Shown one piece after another: positions 25,868 through 33,871 of a DNA stretch of 64,000 bases. The position numbers were made by a program, and so were the translations under genes. Origin of the DNA: Serratia sp. Ag1 (GTDB lineage Bacteria; Pseudomonadota; Gammaproteobacteria; Enterobacterales; Enterobacteriaceae); NCBI RefSeq assembly GCF_000743355.1, contig NZ_JQEI01000003.1:310001-374000 (forward strand). The letters are read 5' to 3'. Positions within the stretch are counted from its first letter, which is position 1; each line of letters begins with the position of its first letter. Below the pieces are notes generated by a model, which was not told where the DNA came from, did not search any database, and saw only the letters and a list, made by a program, of their open reading frames with translations.

Positions 25868-26580
25868 AGCGTGTACTGATTACCGGAGCCAGTTCCGGCA
25901 TTGGGCTGCAGTTGGCACTTGATTATGCCGCCGAAGGCTGGCAGGTGATCGCCTGTGGGCGTGATGCGGCCCGGTTGGCGGAACTCAGCGCGCAAAGCTC
26001 AAACATTGTCTCGCGGCGTTTCGACATCACCGATCTGGCCGCCACCCGTGAAGCCCTGGCCGAATGCACAGCCGATCTGGTGATCCTGTGTGCGGGAACC
26101 TGCGAATATCTGGATAACGCGGTGGTAGAAGCCGAGAAAGTGGCGCGCGTGCTCAGTACTAATCTGCTGGGGCCGGTCAATTGCCTGGATGCCCTGCTGC
26201 CACAACTGGCCCCCGGAGCACGGATTGCGTTTGTGGGTTCAACCGCCAGCCTGATTCCTTTGCCGCGAGCAGAGGCCTACGGAGCGTCAAAGGCCGCGCT
26301 GGCCTATTTTGCCCGCAGCCTGGGCGTGGATCTAGCTCAAAGAGGCATCGCTGTTTCTTTGGTGATGCCTGGTTTTGTCGCGACACCGCTCACCGCTCGT
26401 AACGATTTTGCTATGCCGATGATCATCACATCACAGCAAGCCTCCGGTTATATCCGCCGAGGGTTGGCCAAAGGGGCGGCAGAAATCGCTTTTCCACCGC
26501 TGTTCGCCGCGCTATTACGGCTGGCAGCTTTACTGCCGCAGGCTATGCAAGCCTGGTTGGCTCAACGCCTGGTGAGGTGA
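25864..26580 (+). CDS. Short-chain dehydrogenase/reductase (SDR)
   Basis: A 238-residue classical SDR with the nucleotide loop TGASSGIG (residues 7-14), a conserved CAG near 76-78 (LCAGTCEY), catalytic Ser near 126-129 (GSTAS), and YxxxK at Tyr139/Lys143 (EAYGASKAAL). The substrate is unknown; the operon suggests a fatty-acid or membrane-lipid derivative. It overlaps the NTF2-like gene by four bases and precedes the FAD protein by four. Confidence 0.87.
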   Translation: MKRVLITGASSGIGLQLALDYAAEGWQVIACGRDAARLAELSAQSSNIVSRRFDITDLAATREALAECTADLVILCAGTCEYLDNAVVEAEKVARVLSTNLLGPVNCLDALLPQLAPGARIAFVGSTASLIPLPRAEAYGASKAALAYFARSLGVDLAQRGIAVSLVMPGFVATPLTARNDFAMPMIITSQQASGYIRRGLAKGAAEIAFPPLFAALLRLAALLPQAMQAWLAQRLVR

Positions 26581-26584
26581 TGCA

Positions 26585-27853
26585 ATGAAAATAGCCATCA
26601 TCGGCAGTGGCATTTCCGGCCTGACCTGCGCCTGGAAACTGGCTGCTGAGCATCAGGTTACGCTGTTTGAAGCCAACGACTATCCTGGTGGCCACACCGC
26701 TACCGTGGACGTCACGCTGCAAGGCCACAGCTACGCCATTGATACCGGGTTTATTGTCTATAACGAACGAACCTACCCCCAGTTTATCGCCTTGCTGGCA
26801 GAGCTCGGCATCAGCGGCCAGCCGACGGAAATGAGTTTCTCGGTGACCCATCCGCACAGCGGACTGGAATATAACGGCCATACGCTCAATACGCTGTTCG
26901 CCCAGCGGCATAACCTGCTTAACCCACGTTTTTATCGCTTGTTGCTGGAGATTGTGCGCTTTAACCGCCAGTGTAAAACACGCCTGGCCGCTGGCGGCGT
27001 CGGCGATGCAACGTTGAACGACTTCCTGCGGCAAGCCGGATTTAGTGACTATTTTGCCCAACACTACCTGTTGCCGATGGGGGCGGCGATCTGGTCTTCT
27101 TCTCTGGCGGATATGCGCCAGTTCCCGTTAGCGCTGTTCCTGCGCTTTTTCGATCACCACGGCCTGTTGGATATCGCTAACCGCCCGCAGTGGTTTGTGG
27201 TGCCCGGCGGTTCGCGCGAATATGTGCGCCGCATGCTGACAGCGCTGTATGGCCGCCTGACGCTGCACCTGAATACGCCAGTACAACGGGTTGAACGCCA
27301 ACCGCAACGGGTGGTGATCCACAGCGCTCAGGGGGAACAGCATTTCGATCAGGTGATCTTTGCCTGCCATGCCGATCAGGCCTTGCAATTGCTGGCCGAT
27401 GCCAGCCCGCAAGAGAAAAGCGTTCTGGCCCAATTACCCTATCAGGCCAACGAAGTGATCCTGCATACCGATGTGCGCCTGTTGCCGCGCCAGCGCCGCG
27501 CCTGGGCCAGTTGGAATTACCGGCTCCCCAGCCAGAGCGAACAGGCAGAAACCCAGCGCGCCAGCGTGACCTACAATATGAACATCCTGCAGGGCTTGCA
27601 GGGGCCGCACACCTTTTGCGTCACCCTCAACCCGCAACAGCCGATTGAACCCACGCACATCCTGCGCCGGTTCTGCTACCACCACCCGGTATTCAATCAG
27701 GCCAGCGCGCTGGCACAGCAACAGCGCGCACTGATTAACGGGCAGCAAAATACCTGGTTCTGCGGCGCTTACTGGTACAACGGCTTTCACGAAGACGGTG
27801 TGCGCAGCGCGCTGGACGTTACGCAAGCGCTGTTGCAGGTGGAACCCCAATGA
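26585..27853 (+). CDS. FAD-dependent amine-oxidase-like oxidoreductase
   Basis: A 422-residue flavoprotein with an N-terminal Rossmann GxGxxG (IGSGISG, residues 6-12), the FEANDYPGGHT motif, and a C-terminal FAD region (NTWFCGAYWYNGFHEDGV). It belongs to the amine-oxidase/phytoene-desaturase-like group that is regularly adjacent to DUF1365 and cyclopropane-fatty-acid synthase-like genes. In such clusters it probably oxidises or desaturates an acyl chain; that is inference. The DUF1365 gene overlaps its stop by four bases. Confidence 0.87.
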   Translation: MKIAIIGSGISGLTCAWKLAAEHQVTLFEANDYPGGHTATVDVTLQGHSYAIDTGFIVYNERTYPQFIALLAELGISGQPTEMSFSVTHPHSGLEYNGHTLNTLFAQRHNLLNPRFYRLLLEIVRFNRQCKTRLAAGGVGDATLNDFLRQAGFSDYFAQHYLLPMGAAIWSSSLADMRQFPLALFLRFFDHHGLLDIANRPQWFVVPGGSREYVRRMLTALYGRLTLHLNTPVQRVERQPQRVVIHSAQGEQHFDQVIFACHADQALQLLADASPQEKSVLAQLPYQANEVILHTDVRLLPRQRRAWASWNYRLPSQSEQAETQRASVTYNMNILQGLQGPHTFCVTLNPQQPIEPTHILRRFCYHHPVFNQASALAQQQRALINGQQNTWFCGAYWYNGFHEDGVRSALDVTQALLQVEPQ

Positions 27854-28575
27854 ACAGCGCCTTGTACGTCGGCCATGTGCGCCACCGCCGCTTCAGCCCG
27901 GTGCAGCACAGTTTCGATTATCGTATTTTTATGCCGCTGATCGATCTCGATGAGCTGGCACAACTGCCTGCGCTGGGTATTGCGCTGGAACGTTTTGCGG
28001 CAGCGTCCTTTTATCGCGGCGACTATCTCGGCGGTGGGGATATCAAAACCAAGGCGCAGGAACGTATCGCTGAACTGACCGGCGAAAAACCGGATGGCCG
28101 CGTTTTGCTGCTGTGCCAGTTGCGCTATTTAGGTTGTTACTTCAACCCGGTCAACTTTTACTACCTGTATAACGCTGACGGCGAACTACGTTGGCTGCTG
28201 GCCGAAGTGCGCAACACCCCATGGAATGAACGCCATACCTATGCGGTAAAGCCAGACGGCACCCTGCCGGTGGAAAAAATCTTTCACGTTTCGCCGTTCA
28301 ACCCGATGGACATGACCTATCGCTGGCGGCTCTCAGCGCCTGCACAACGGCTACGGGTGCATATCGAAAATCACCGAACCCACCGCGAGTTCGACGCCAC
28401 CCTGCTGCTTTACCGGCAACCGTTGACGCGGGCGACGCTGCACCAGCAATTGTGGCGTTTGCCGTTGATGACGGTAAAAACCGCCGTCGCCATTTACTGG
28501 CAGGCGCTGAAATTATGGCTGAAACGCGCTCCCATTTACTCTCACCCCGCCTCCGGCGGCAAGGATAAGCTATGA
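27850..28575 (+). CDS. DUF1365 family protein
   Basis: A 241-residue protein with family hallmarks: LYVGHVRHRRFSPVQHSFDYRI split at the start, CQLRYLGCYFNPVNFYYLY in the middle and KIFHVSPFNPMD later. DUF1365 proteins almost always travel with the FAD oxidoreductase and CFA-like methyltransferase seen here. The biochemical role is unknown. It overlaps both neighbours by four bases (ATGA), consistent with one polycistronic message. Confidence 0.9.
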   Translation: MNSALYVGHVRHRRFSPVQHSFDYRIFMPLIDLDELAQLPALGIALERFAAASFYRGDYLGGGDIKTKAQERIAELTGEKPDGRVLLLCQLRYLGCYFNPVNFYYLYNADGELRWLLAEVRNTPWNERHTYAVKPDGTLPVEKIFHVSPFNPMDMTYRWRLSAPAQRLRVHIENHRTHREFDATLLLYRQPLTRATLHQQLWRLPLMTVKTAVAIYWQALKLWLKRAPIYSHPASGGKDKL

Positions 28576-29801
28576 GTTCACCGGAATACTCCCTGAGCCG
28601 CAGCACAGCGGTTTCTGGCCGCAGCAAAGGCGCACGCCGCATTATTCTTACCTTGTTGCAGCAGTTACGGGGCGGTGGCCTGTTGTTACGTGAACCAGGA
28701 ATCGGTGAAATCCAGTTTGGTGATAGCAACGCAGCCCTGCAGGCCGAAGTTGAAGTGTATGACCTGCGCGTCTATCGGCGGATCCTGCTGGGCGGCAGCA
28801 TTGCGGCTGGAGAAAGTTACATCGATGGCGACTGGAGCAGTCCCGATCTCACCAGCCTACTGCAGTTGCTGGCCAGTAATATGCAGGTGATAGACAAACT
28901 GGAAGCACGTCTGAGTTGGCTGACCGCTCCGTGGCATGCTCTGGTACATCGGTTGCGCAGCAACAGCCGCGGCCAGGCACGGCGCAATATTGCGGCGCAC
29001 TACGATCTGGGTAACGATTTCTATCAACAGTTTCTCGATCGGGAGATGCTCTATTCCAGCGCCTTGTACAGCGAGGCTGCAATGACGCTGGAACAGGCGC
29101 AGCAGGCCAAAATGCGCCGCCTGTGTGAACAGTTGGCACTGCAGCCAGAAGATCATCTGCTGGAGATTGGCACTGGTTGGGGCGCACTGGCAGAGTTTGC
29201 CGCACGCGAGTATGGCTGCCGGGTCACCACCACTACCATCTCACAGGCGCAGTATGATTATGCCCGCCAGCGCATTGAACAAGCCGGGCTGGGGGATCGC
29301 GTCACTCTGCTGTTTGAGGACTACCGCCAGCTCACCGGCCAATATGACAAACTGGTGTCAGTCGAGATGATCGAAGCCGTGGGTAAGCGCTTTTTGCCGC
29401 TGTTTGTAAAGCGCTGCCAGCAGTTGCTTAAACCCAGAGGCAAAATGGTGTTACAGGCGATCACCATTACCGATCAGCGCTACCCGCAATACAGCCGCAG
29501 CGTGGATTTTATCCAGCGCTATGTGTTCCCCGGAGGCTTTTTGCCCTCGATCACTGCGTTATGCGCAACCCTGACGCGTCACAGCGATCTGGTGATGTGC
29601 GATCTGCACGATATGGGGCGCGACTACGCACGCACCCTACAGGAATGGCGGCAGCGCTTTGAGCACCATTGGCCTTCACTGCATAGCCAAGGGTTTGACG
29701 AGCGTTTTCAGCGGTTGTGGCGTTTTTACCTGTGCTACTGCGAAGCCGGTTTCCTGGCACGCACCATCAGCACGGTGCAACTCAGCGCTGAACGCCGATG
29801 A
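28572..29801 (+). CDS. Cyclopropane-fatty-acyl-phospholipid synthase-like methyltransferase
   Basis: A 409-residue SAM-dependent methyltransferase of the Cfa family. Features are AHYDLGNDFY (142-151), the SAM motif LEIGTGWG (197-204), SVEMIEAVG further on, and the C-terminal YCEAGF containing the conserved Cys (about C390; Cys354 in E. coli Cfa). Family members methylenate double bonds of membrane phospholipids; paralogues in this cluster type may add a methyl group to other unsaturated chains. Since enterobacteria usually also have a housekeeping cfa gene elsewhere, this is probably a paralogue, so no symbol is given. The next short gene overlaps its stop. Confidence 0.9.
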   Translation: MSSPEYSLSRSTAVSGRSKGARRIILTLLQQLRGGGLLLREPGIGEIQFGDSNAALQAEVEVYDLRVYRRILLGGSIAAGESYIDGDWSSPDLTSLLQLLASNMQVIDKLEARLSWLTAPWHALVHRLRSNSRGQARRNIAAHYDLGNDFYQQFLDREMLYSSALYSEAAMTLEQAQQAKMRRLCEQLALQPEDHLLEIGTGWGALAEFAAREYGCRVTTTTISQAQYDYARQRIEQAGLGDRVTLLFEDYRQLTGQYDKLVSVEMIEAVGKRFLPLFVKRCQQLLKPRGKMVLQAITITDQRYPQYSRSVDFIQRYVFPGGFLPSITALCATLTRHSDLVMCDLHDMGRDYARTLQEWRQRFEHHWPSLHSQGFDERFQRLWRFYLCYCEAGFLARTISTVQLSAERR

Positions 29802-29968
29802 AATTAGGTGCCGGATTCTGGCTGACCAGCCAAGGCTTCAATGCCTACTGGACGTTGGCGATCCTCTGGCGCGAACGCGAGCTGCCTCTGTTGCTGACTG
29901 CTGATCCTCACACTCATGTGCGGTTGGGCTATTTATCTGCCCGTCATCAGTTGGTTCATGTTGCATAG
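29798..29968 (+). pseudogene. Short DUF2878-like remnant
   Basis: A 56-codon frame starting with ATG overlapping the previous stop by four bases. The first 35 residues (GFWLTSQGFNAYWTLAILWR, then ERELPLLL) resemble the beginning of DUF2878 membrane proteins, which occupy this place in related clusters and are about 160-170 residues with several transmembrane helices. Here the frame ends after only one hydrophobic segment and the other two frames close quickly. It therefore looks like a truncated or internally deleted gene, though a genuine small protein cannot be excluded. The DUF2878 assignment rests on position and a short stretch. Confidence 0.45.
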
Positions 29969-29977
29969 GAGGATGCG

Positions 29978-30241
29978 ATGAAAATATTGTTAACCCTGCT
30001 GCTTTGCCTGAACAGCCTGGCAGTGCAGGCCAGTGAATGGGCCGCATGGCCCACTGTGGGCAGCGCCACGCTGCGCTGGGGGCCGTTCGATATCTATTAC
30101 TATCGCCCGCAACCAAACCACCCGGTTCAACCGTTCGGCGAGCGCTTAGACAGCGCTTTCCGCGACGCTTTTCTCGCCATCTGGCTATCACCTGCGGCCC
30201 AATACCCCGCTTTGCGGCAACAACTGACTGGAGCTTCATGA
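29978..30241 (+). CDS. Chalcone-isomerase-like protein, apparently internally deleted
   Basis: An 87-residue secreted protein with GGAGG before ATG 29978 and a signal peptide ending AVQAS. Its first part (WAAWPTVGSATLRWGPFDIYY) matches the start of the chalcone-isomerase-like proteins found in these clusters, and its end (AFRDAFLAIWLSP, then ALRQQLTG) matches their C-terminus. Full-length members are about 170-190 residues, so roughly 90-100 residues from the middle appear to be missing, with the frame preserved. Either the gene carries an in-frame deletion or it is a minimal variant. Function is unknown even for intact members; the deleted form is probably inactive. The stop overlaps the next start. 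Confidence 0.6.
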   Translation: MKILLTLLLCLNSLAVQASEWAAWPTVGSATLRWGPFDIYYYRPQPNHPVQPFGERLDSAFRDAFLAIWLSPAAQYPALRQQLTGAS

Positions 30242-30765
30242 TGAATATCAAACATCTGTTACTGGCGTTGCTGTTTTTACTGGCAGGATGCAGCGCGGAT
30301 ATACATGACTACCAGAATGACAAGCCAACCTTCGATCTGTTTGGCTACTTTAGTGGTGAAACTCGCGCCTGGGGAATGGTGCAGGATTATCAGAACAAAC
30401 AGACCCGCCGCTTTGAAGTGGTGATTAAAGGCGAGGTGGTCGACAACACACTGACCTTACATGAAAAGTTTGAGTATAACGATGGCGAGCATCAGGCCCG
30501 CACCTGGCGCATTATCAGAAATAAGGATGGCAGCTACCAGGGCACGGCGAATGATATCGTCGGTGTCGCACAGGGGAATACGGCTGGCAATGCCTTCAAC
30601 TGGCGCTACGATATGGACGTAAAAACTGATAACGGCACGGTAAAACTGCACTTTGACGACTGGCTGTTTCGCCAGGATGAAAAACACCTGTTCAACGTGA
30701 CATCGCTGCGCAAGTTTGGGCTGGAAGTCGCCAAAGTGACGCTGTTCTTTGAGAAAGAATCATAA
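30241..30765 (+). CDS. DUF3833 lipoprotein
   Basis: A 174-residue protein with a lipoprotein signal (LLLALLFLLAGC, Cys in LAGC as the lipidation site) and the DUF3833 domain (FDLFGYFSGETRAWGMVQD, then RRFEVVIKGEV, LHEKFEY and RYDMDVKTD). It overlaps the previous stop by one base; ATG 30241 is seven bases from GGAG, while the adjacent upstream ATG is four. It is the last gene of the operon and is followed by a hairpin. DUF3833 proteins recur in DUF1365/CFA clusters; the role is undefined but envelope-located. Confidence 0.87.
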   Translation: MNIKHLLLALLFLLAGCSADIHDYQNDKPTFDLFGYFSGETRAWGMVQDYQNKQTRRFEVVIKGEVVDNTLTLHEKFEYNDGEHQARTWRIIRNKDGSYQGTANDIVGVAQGNTAGNAFNWRYDMDVKTDNGTVKLHFDDWLFRQDEKHLFNVTSLRKFGLEVAKVTLFFEKES

Positions 30766-30781
30766 ACAGCAGGTCCCCACG

Positions 30782-30804
30782 GCCCTTTCTCCCACAGAAA
30801 GGGC
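30782..30804 (+). terminator. Hairpin after the lipid-modification operon
   Basis: GCCCTTTCT (30782-30790), loop CCCAC, AGAAAGGGC (30796-30804): a perfect nine-base stem just after the DUF3833 stop. No T-run follows, so it may be a weak terminator or a 3' stabilising structure. Confidence 0.55.
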
Positions 30805-30937
30805 ATTGCAGCTTTAACGCCATGTCACACTCGCTTCCCCACGCCTGCAACAAGCACAAAAATGCATTGCTTATTCTCCCTGCCTTAGGGTTTACTGAGT
30901 GCCCTAACTAAATTTCACCCTGCCGAATTAAGAACCC

Positions 30938-31867
30938 ATGCTGAACCCACAAAACCGTCATCTTCTGCCACTCATCGGGGCGCTGTTCACGCTATATATT
31001 GTCTGGGGATCGACCTACTATGCCATCCGGCTGGGGGTTGAAAGCTGGCCACCGCTGATGATGGCGGGCATCCGCTTTCTGGTGGCGGGTATTGCCCTGT
31101 TCGGCTTCCTGGTGCTGCGCGGCCACGCGTTACCCACGCTCAAACAGTGGTTCTCAGCCGGTATCATCGGCATCCTGCTGTTGGCCGTCGGCAACGGCCT
31201 GGTCACGGTCGCAGAACATCAGAACGTGCCTTCCGGCATTGCCGCCGTCATGGTGGCAACGGTGCCGCTGTTTACCCTGTGTTTCAGCATGCTGTGGGGA
31301 ATGCGCAATACCAGGCTGGAATGGGCGGGTATTGCGCTCGGCCTGCTGGGCATCATTCTGCTTAATACGGGTAACAACCTGGTGGGTAACCCGACCGGCT
31401 CGCTACTTATCTTGCTGGCCTCAGCCAGTTGGGCCTTTGGTTCGGTGCTCAGCTCACGTATTTCGCTTCCTGCCGGGCCAATGGCTGGCGCGGCAGAGAT
31501 GCTGGTGGCCGGAGTGGTGTTGATGGTCGCCAGCCACCTTAGCGGCGAACATCTTGATCACCTGCCCAGCCTCAGCGGCTTTCTCGCTCTGGGTTATTTG
31601 ATCGTCTTCGGTTCAATGCTGGCGATCAGCGCCTATATGTTCCTGCTGAAAAATGTGCGCCCCGCCGTAGCGACCAGTTACGCCTATGTGAACCCGGTGG
31701 TAGCCGTGCTGCTTGGCGTTGGTTTTGCCGGTGAAACGCTGGCCGCGCGTGAATGGCTGGCGCTGGTGGTGATCGTCTCTGCAGTGGTGTTGGTGACGCT
31801 GGGTAAATACCTGTTCGCCCGCCCCGCCAAAGTACAAAGTGCGGAGATGGCAAAAGCACCAGAGTAA
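30938..31867 (+). CDS. yedA: YedA-like drug/metabolite exporter
   Basis: A 309-residue DMT transporter with ten transmembrane segments in two EamA halves. Typical YedA stretches include ALFTLYIVWGSTYYAIRLGV, PLMMAGIRFLVAGIALF, and SYAYVNPVVAVLLGV at the end of the second half. YedA-type proteins are annotated as drug/metabolite exporters; the substrate in the cell is not known. It is a single gene with its own 172-base upstream region. Confidence 0.85.
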   Translation: MLNPQNRHLLPLIGALFTLYIVWGSTYYAIRLGVESWPPLMMAGIRFLVAGIALFGFLVLRGHALPTLKQWFSAGIIGILLLAVGNGLVTVAEHQNVPSGIAAVMVATVPLFTLCFSMLWGMRNTRLEWAGIALGLLGIILLNTGNNLVGNPTGSLLILLASASWAFGSVLSSRISLPAGPMAGAAEMLVAGVVLMVASHLSGEHLDHLPSLSGFLALGYLIVFGSMLAISAYMFLLKNVRPAVATSYAYVNPVVAVLLGVGFAGETLAAREWLALVVIVSAVVLVTLGKYLFARPAKVQSAEMAKAPE

Positions 31868-31869
31868 TG

Positions 31870-31897
31870 TTGTTTCACCCGGCAAAGGGGTTATAAT
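31870..31897 (+). promoter_or_regulatory. Sigma-70-like promoter of the small membrane protein gene
   Basis: TTGTTT (31870-31875) and a perfect TATAAT (31892-31897), 16 bases apart and ending 35 bases before the ATG at 31933. Confidence 0.5.
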
Positions 31898-31932
31898 TCC
31901 CGCTGTTCTGACTCATCTGCGAAATATAACTC

Positions 31933-32109
31933 ATGCTGAAAAAAGCGTTCCTTGTCGTCATCGCCCTGTGTGCCTTTAGTTCTCTGGCTGGCGTCTTCAT
32001 GGCCGGGTTGAATATCTATACCCGGTCAACTACCCCGCACGAAGAGGCTCCGGCCACCCAAGAGGTACCGACCAACACCACCCCAGCGGCGACGCTGCAA
32101 ACCAAGTAA
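31933..32109 (+). CDS. Small single-pass membrane protein, unrecognised
   Basis: A 58-codon gene. The N-terminus is basic and then hydrophobic (LKKAFLVVIALCAFSSLAGV), followed by a short spacer and a hydrophilic Thr/Pro/Ala-rich tail (EEAPATQEVPTNTTP). It may be a signal-anchored envelope peptide or an exported small protein. No family is recognised. Support comes from a good promoter with a perfect TATAAT 35 bases upstream and from its clean composition; the ribosome-binding site is weak (CGAAATATAACTC). It lies between yedA and the convergent yehW. Confidence 0.5.
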   Translation: MLKKAFLVVIALCAFSSLAGVFMAGLNIYTRSTTPHEEAPATQEVPTNTTPAATLQTK

Positions 32110-32180
32110 AATCCCCCTACCGCCGCCAGCAGGAAACCGGCTTCACCGCCAGTTAGCTTGCTGGTATGGCCCCGAGCCAC

Positions 32181-32939
32181 TCAACCCGTTGATGATTGAC
32201 GCCAAACCGTCAGATAGCGCACCCAGCGTTCGAACAACATGTCGGTGATAATCGCCAGCAGCGCCACCACCGCAGCCCCTTGGATCACGTAAGCGGTATT
32301 GAAACCGCTCAGCCCGATAATGATCGGCGAACCCAACGTTTTGACCCCTACCGTAGAGGCGATGGCCGCCGTGCCGATATTGATGATCACCGAAGTTCGG
32401 ATACCGGCCACAATCACCGGAGCCGCCAGCGGCAGCTCAACCTGCCACAGAATCTGCCTGTGGCTCATGCCCATTCCCTGAGCCACCTCACGCGTGCTGA
32501 CCGGTACCGATTCGATCCCGCTGAGCGTTCCCTGCAGGATCGGCAGCAAACCGTACAACACCAAGGCAATAATCGCCGGTTGTTCGCTAAAGCCCATCAC
32601 CGGCACCGCAACCGCCAATACCGCCACTGGCGGAAACGTCTGGCCAATAGCCACCACGGTCTCTACCAGTGAACGGAACTCACGCCCCGCCCCGCGCGTC
32701 ACCGCCACTCCAGCCGTGACGCCAATCAGCACCGCAATCAAACTCGAAACGGCCACCAGCAACAAATGTGCCGCTACCAGCGCAATAAAGCTGTCCTGCT
32801 GATACACCGGCCTTTCCAACTCTGGGAACCAGGCTGCGAACAGCCCATGCAGTTGGTTCATGCCAAACACCAGTGCCAGTAGCAGCGCAAAAGTCCACGG
32901 CAGCGGATCGCGCCACCATCCTGCAGAATACATCTTCAT
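32181..32939 (-). CDS. yehW: Osmoprotectant-type ABC transporter permease YehW
   Basis: A 252-residue inner-membrane permease of the binding-protein-dependent class, matching E. coli YehW (243 aa). The EAA-type loop is [20 protein letters not shown], and flanking segments include [17 protein letters not shown] and [20 protein letters not shown]. It is the last gene of the osmF-yehYXW order, its start overlapping the yehX stop by four bases. The transporter moves a betaine-like compound with low affinity in E. coli; substrate specificity here is inferred from the family. Confidence 0.9.
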   Translation of the reverse strand: MKMYSAGWWRDPLPWTFALLLALVFGMNQLHGLFAAWFPELERPVYQQDSFIALVAAHLLLVAVSSLIAVLIGVTAGVAVTRGAGREFRSLVETVVAIGQTFPPVAVLAVAVPVMGFSEQPAIIALVLYGLLPILQGTLSGIESVPVSTREVAQGMGMSHRQILWQVELPLAAPVIVAGIRTSVIINIGTAAIASTVGVKTLGSPIIIGLSGFNTAYVIQGAAVVALLAIITDMLFERWVRYLTVWRQSSTG

Positions 32940-33871
32940 GACAACGCCTGCTGCGCGATCAAATCACTGAGATACAGCACGCCGAGCGCCTCGCCCTGTT
33001 CACTCACCACCGGTAAGCATTCACTGCCGCGAGCAATAAATACCGACAGCGCATCACGCAGGTTCATCTTCGCCGGAATCGGCTCCCCTGCTGCATGACC
33101 TGGCCGCATACGCTCGGCGACCGTACCCAATGCCAGCAGTTTGATGCCGCGATCGCTACGGCCAAAAAAATCCCGCACAAAATCATTGACCGGCTCGGTC
33201 AGCAACGCCAGCGGCGTGCCCTGTTGCACCACCCGGCCCTGATCCAGCAGCACGATGCGGTTCGCCAAGCCGAGTGCTTCGTCAATATCGTGGGTTACCA
33301 GCACAATAGTACGGCCAGAAAGCTGATGAATGCGCGCGATCTCCTGCTGCAAAGTCACCCGGGTCACCGGATCGAGTGCGCCAAAAGGCTCATCCATCAG
33401 CAACACTTCGGGATCGGCGGCCAGCGCCCGCGCTACGCCAACCCGTTGTTGCTGCCCACCAGAAAGCTGATGCGGATAGCGTCGGCGAAAGCGTTCCGGC
33501 TCCAGATGCAGCAACGCCATCAGTTCGGTGACCCGCTCGCGGATACGTGTTCGCGGCCACTTCAATAACTGCGGCACGGTGGCAATATTTTCCTCCACCG
33601 TCCAATGCGGGAACAGGCCGATTGACTGAATGGCATACCCCATGCGGCGGCGCAGATCCTGCAGTTTGAATTTATGGATCTCTTCACCGGCAAAATAGAT
33701 CTTGCCCTCGTCATGCTCAATCAACCGGTTAATCATCTTTAAGGTGGTGGATTTACCGGAACCGGAGGTGCCAATCAGCACGGTGAACTCCCCCTCGGCG
33801 ATATTCAGCGACAGGTCATCAACCGCCGGTTTACCCTGAAAAACCTTGCTTACCCGATCAAAACGAATCAT
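32936..33871 (-). CDS. yehX: Osmoprotectant-type ABC transporter ATPase YehX
   Basis: A 311-residue ABC ATPase. The chosen ATG 33871 overlaps the yehY stop by one base, and the protein starts [17 protein letters not shown]; an open frame continuing further upstream is a shadow of yehY. Walker [10 protein letters not shown] is at 34-42, the Q-loop and signature [15 protein letters not shown] are intact, Walker B is [12 protein letters not shown], and the H-loop Asp/His is LVTHD. A CBS-type C-terminal region ([15 protein letters not shown] ... [20 protein letters not shown]) is as in OpuA-like ATPases, where it senses ionic strength. Confidence 0.93.
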   Translation of the reverse strand: MIRFDRVSKVFQGKPAVDDLSLNIAEGEFTVLIGTSGSGKSTTLKMINRLIEHDEGKIYFAGEEIHKFKLQDLRRRMGYAIQSIGLFPHWTVEENIATVPQLLKWPRTRIRERVTELMALLHLEPERFRRRYPHQLSGGQQQRVGVARALAADPEVLLMDEPFGALDPVTRVTLQQEIARIHQLSGRTIVLVTHDIDEALGLANRIVLLDQGRVVQQGTPLALLTEPVNDFVRDFFGRSDRGIKLLALGTVAERMRPGHAAGEPIPAKMNLRDALSVFIARGSECLPVVSEQGEALGVLYLSDLIAQQALS

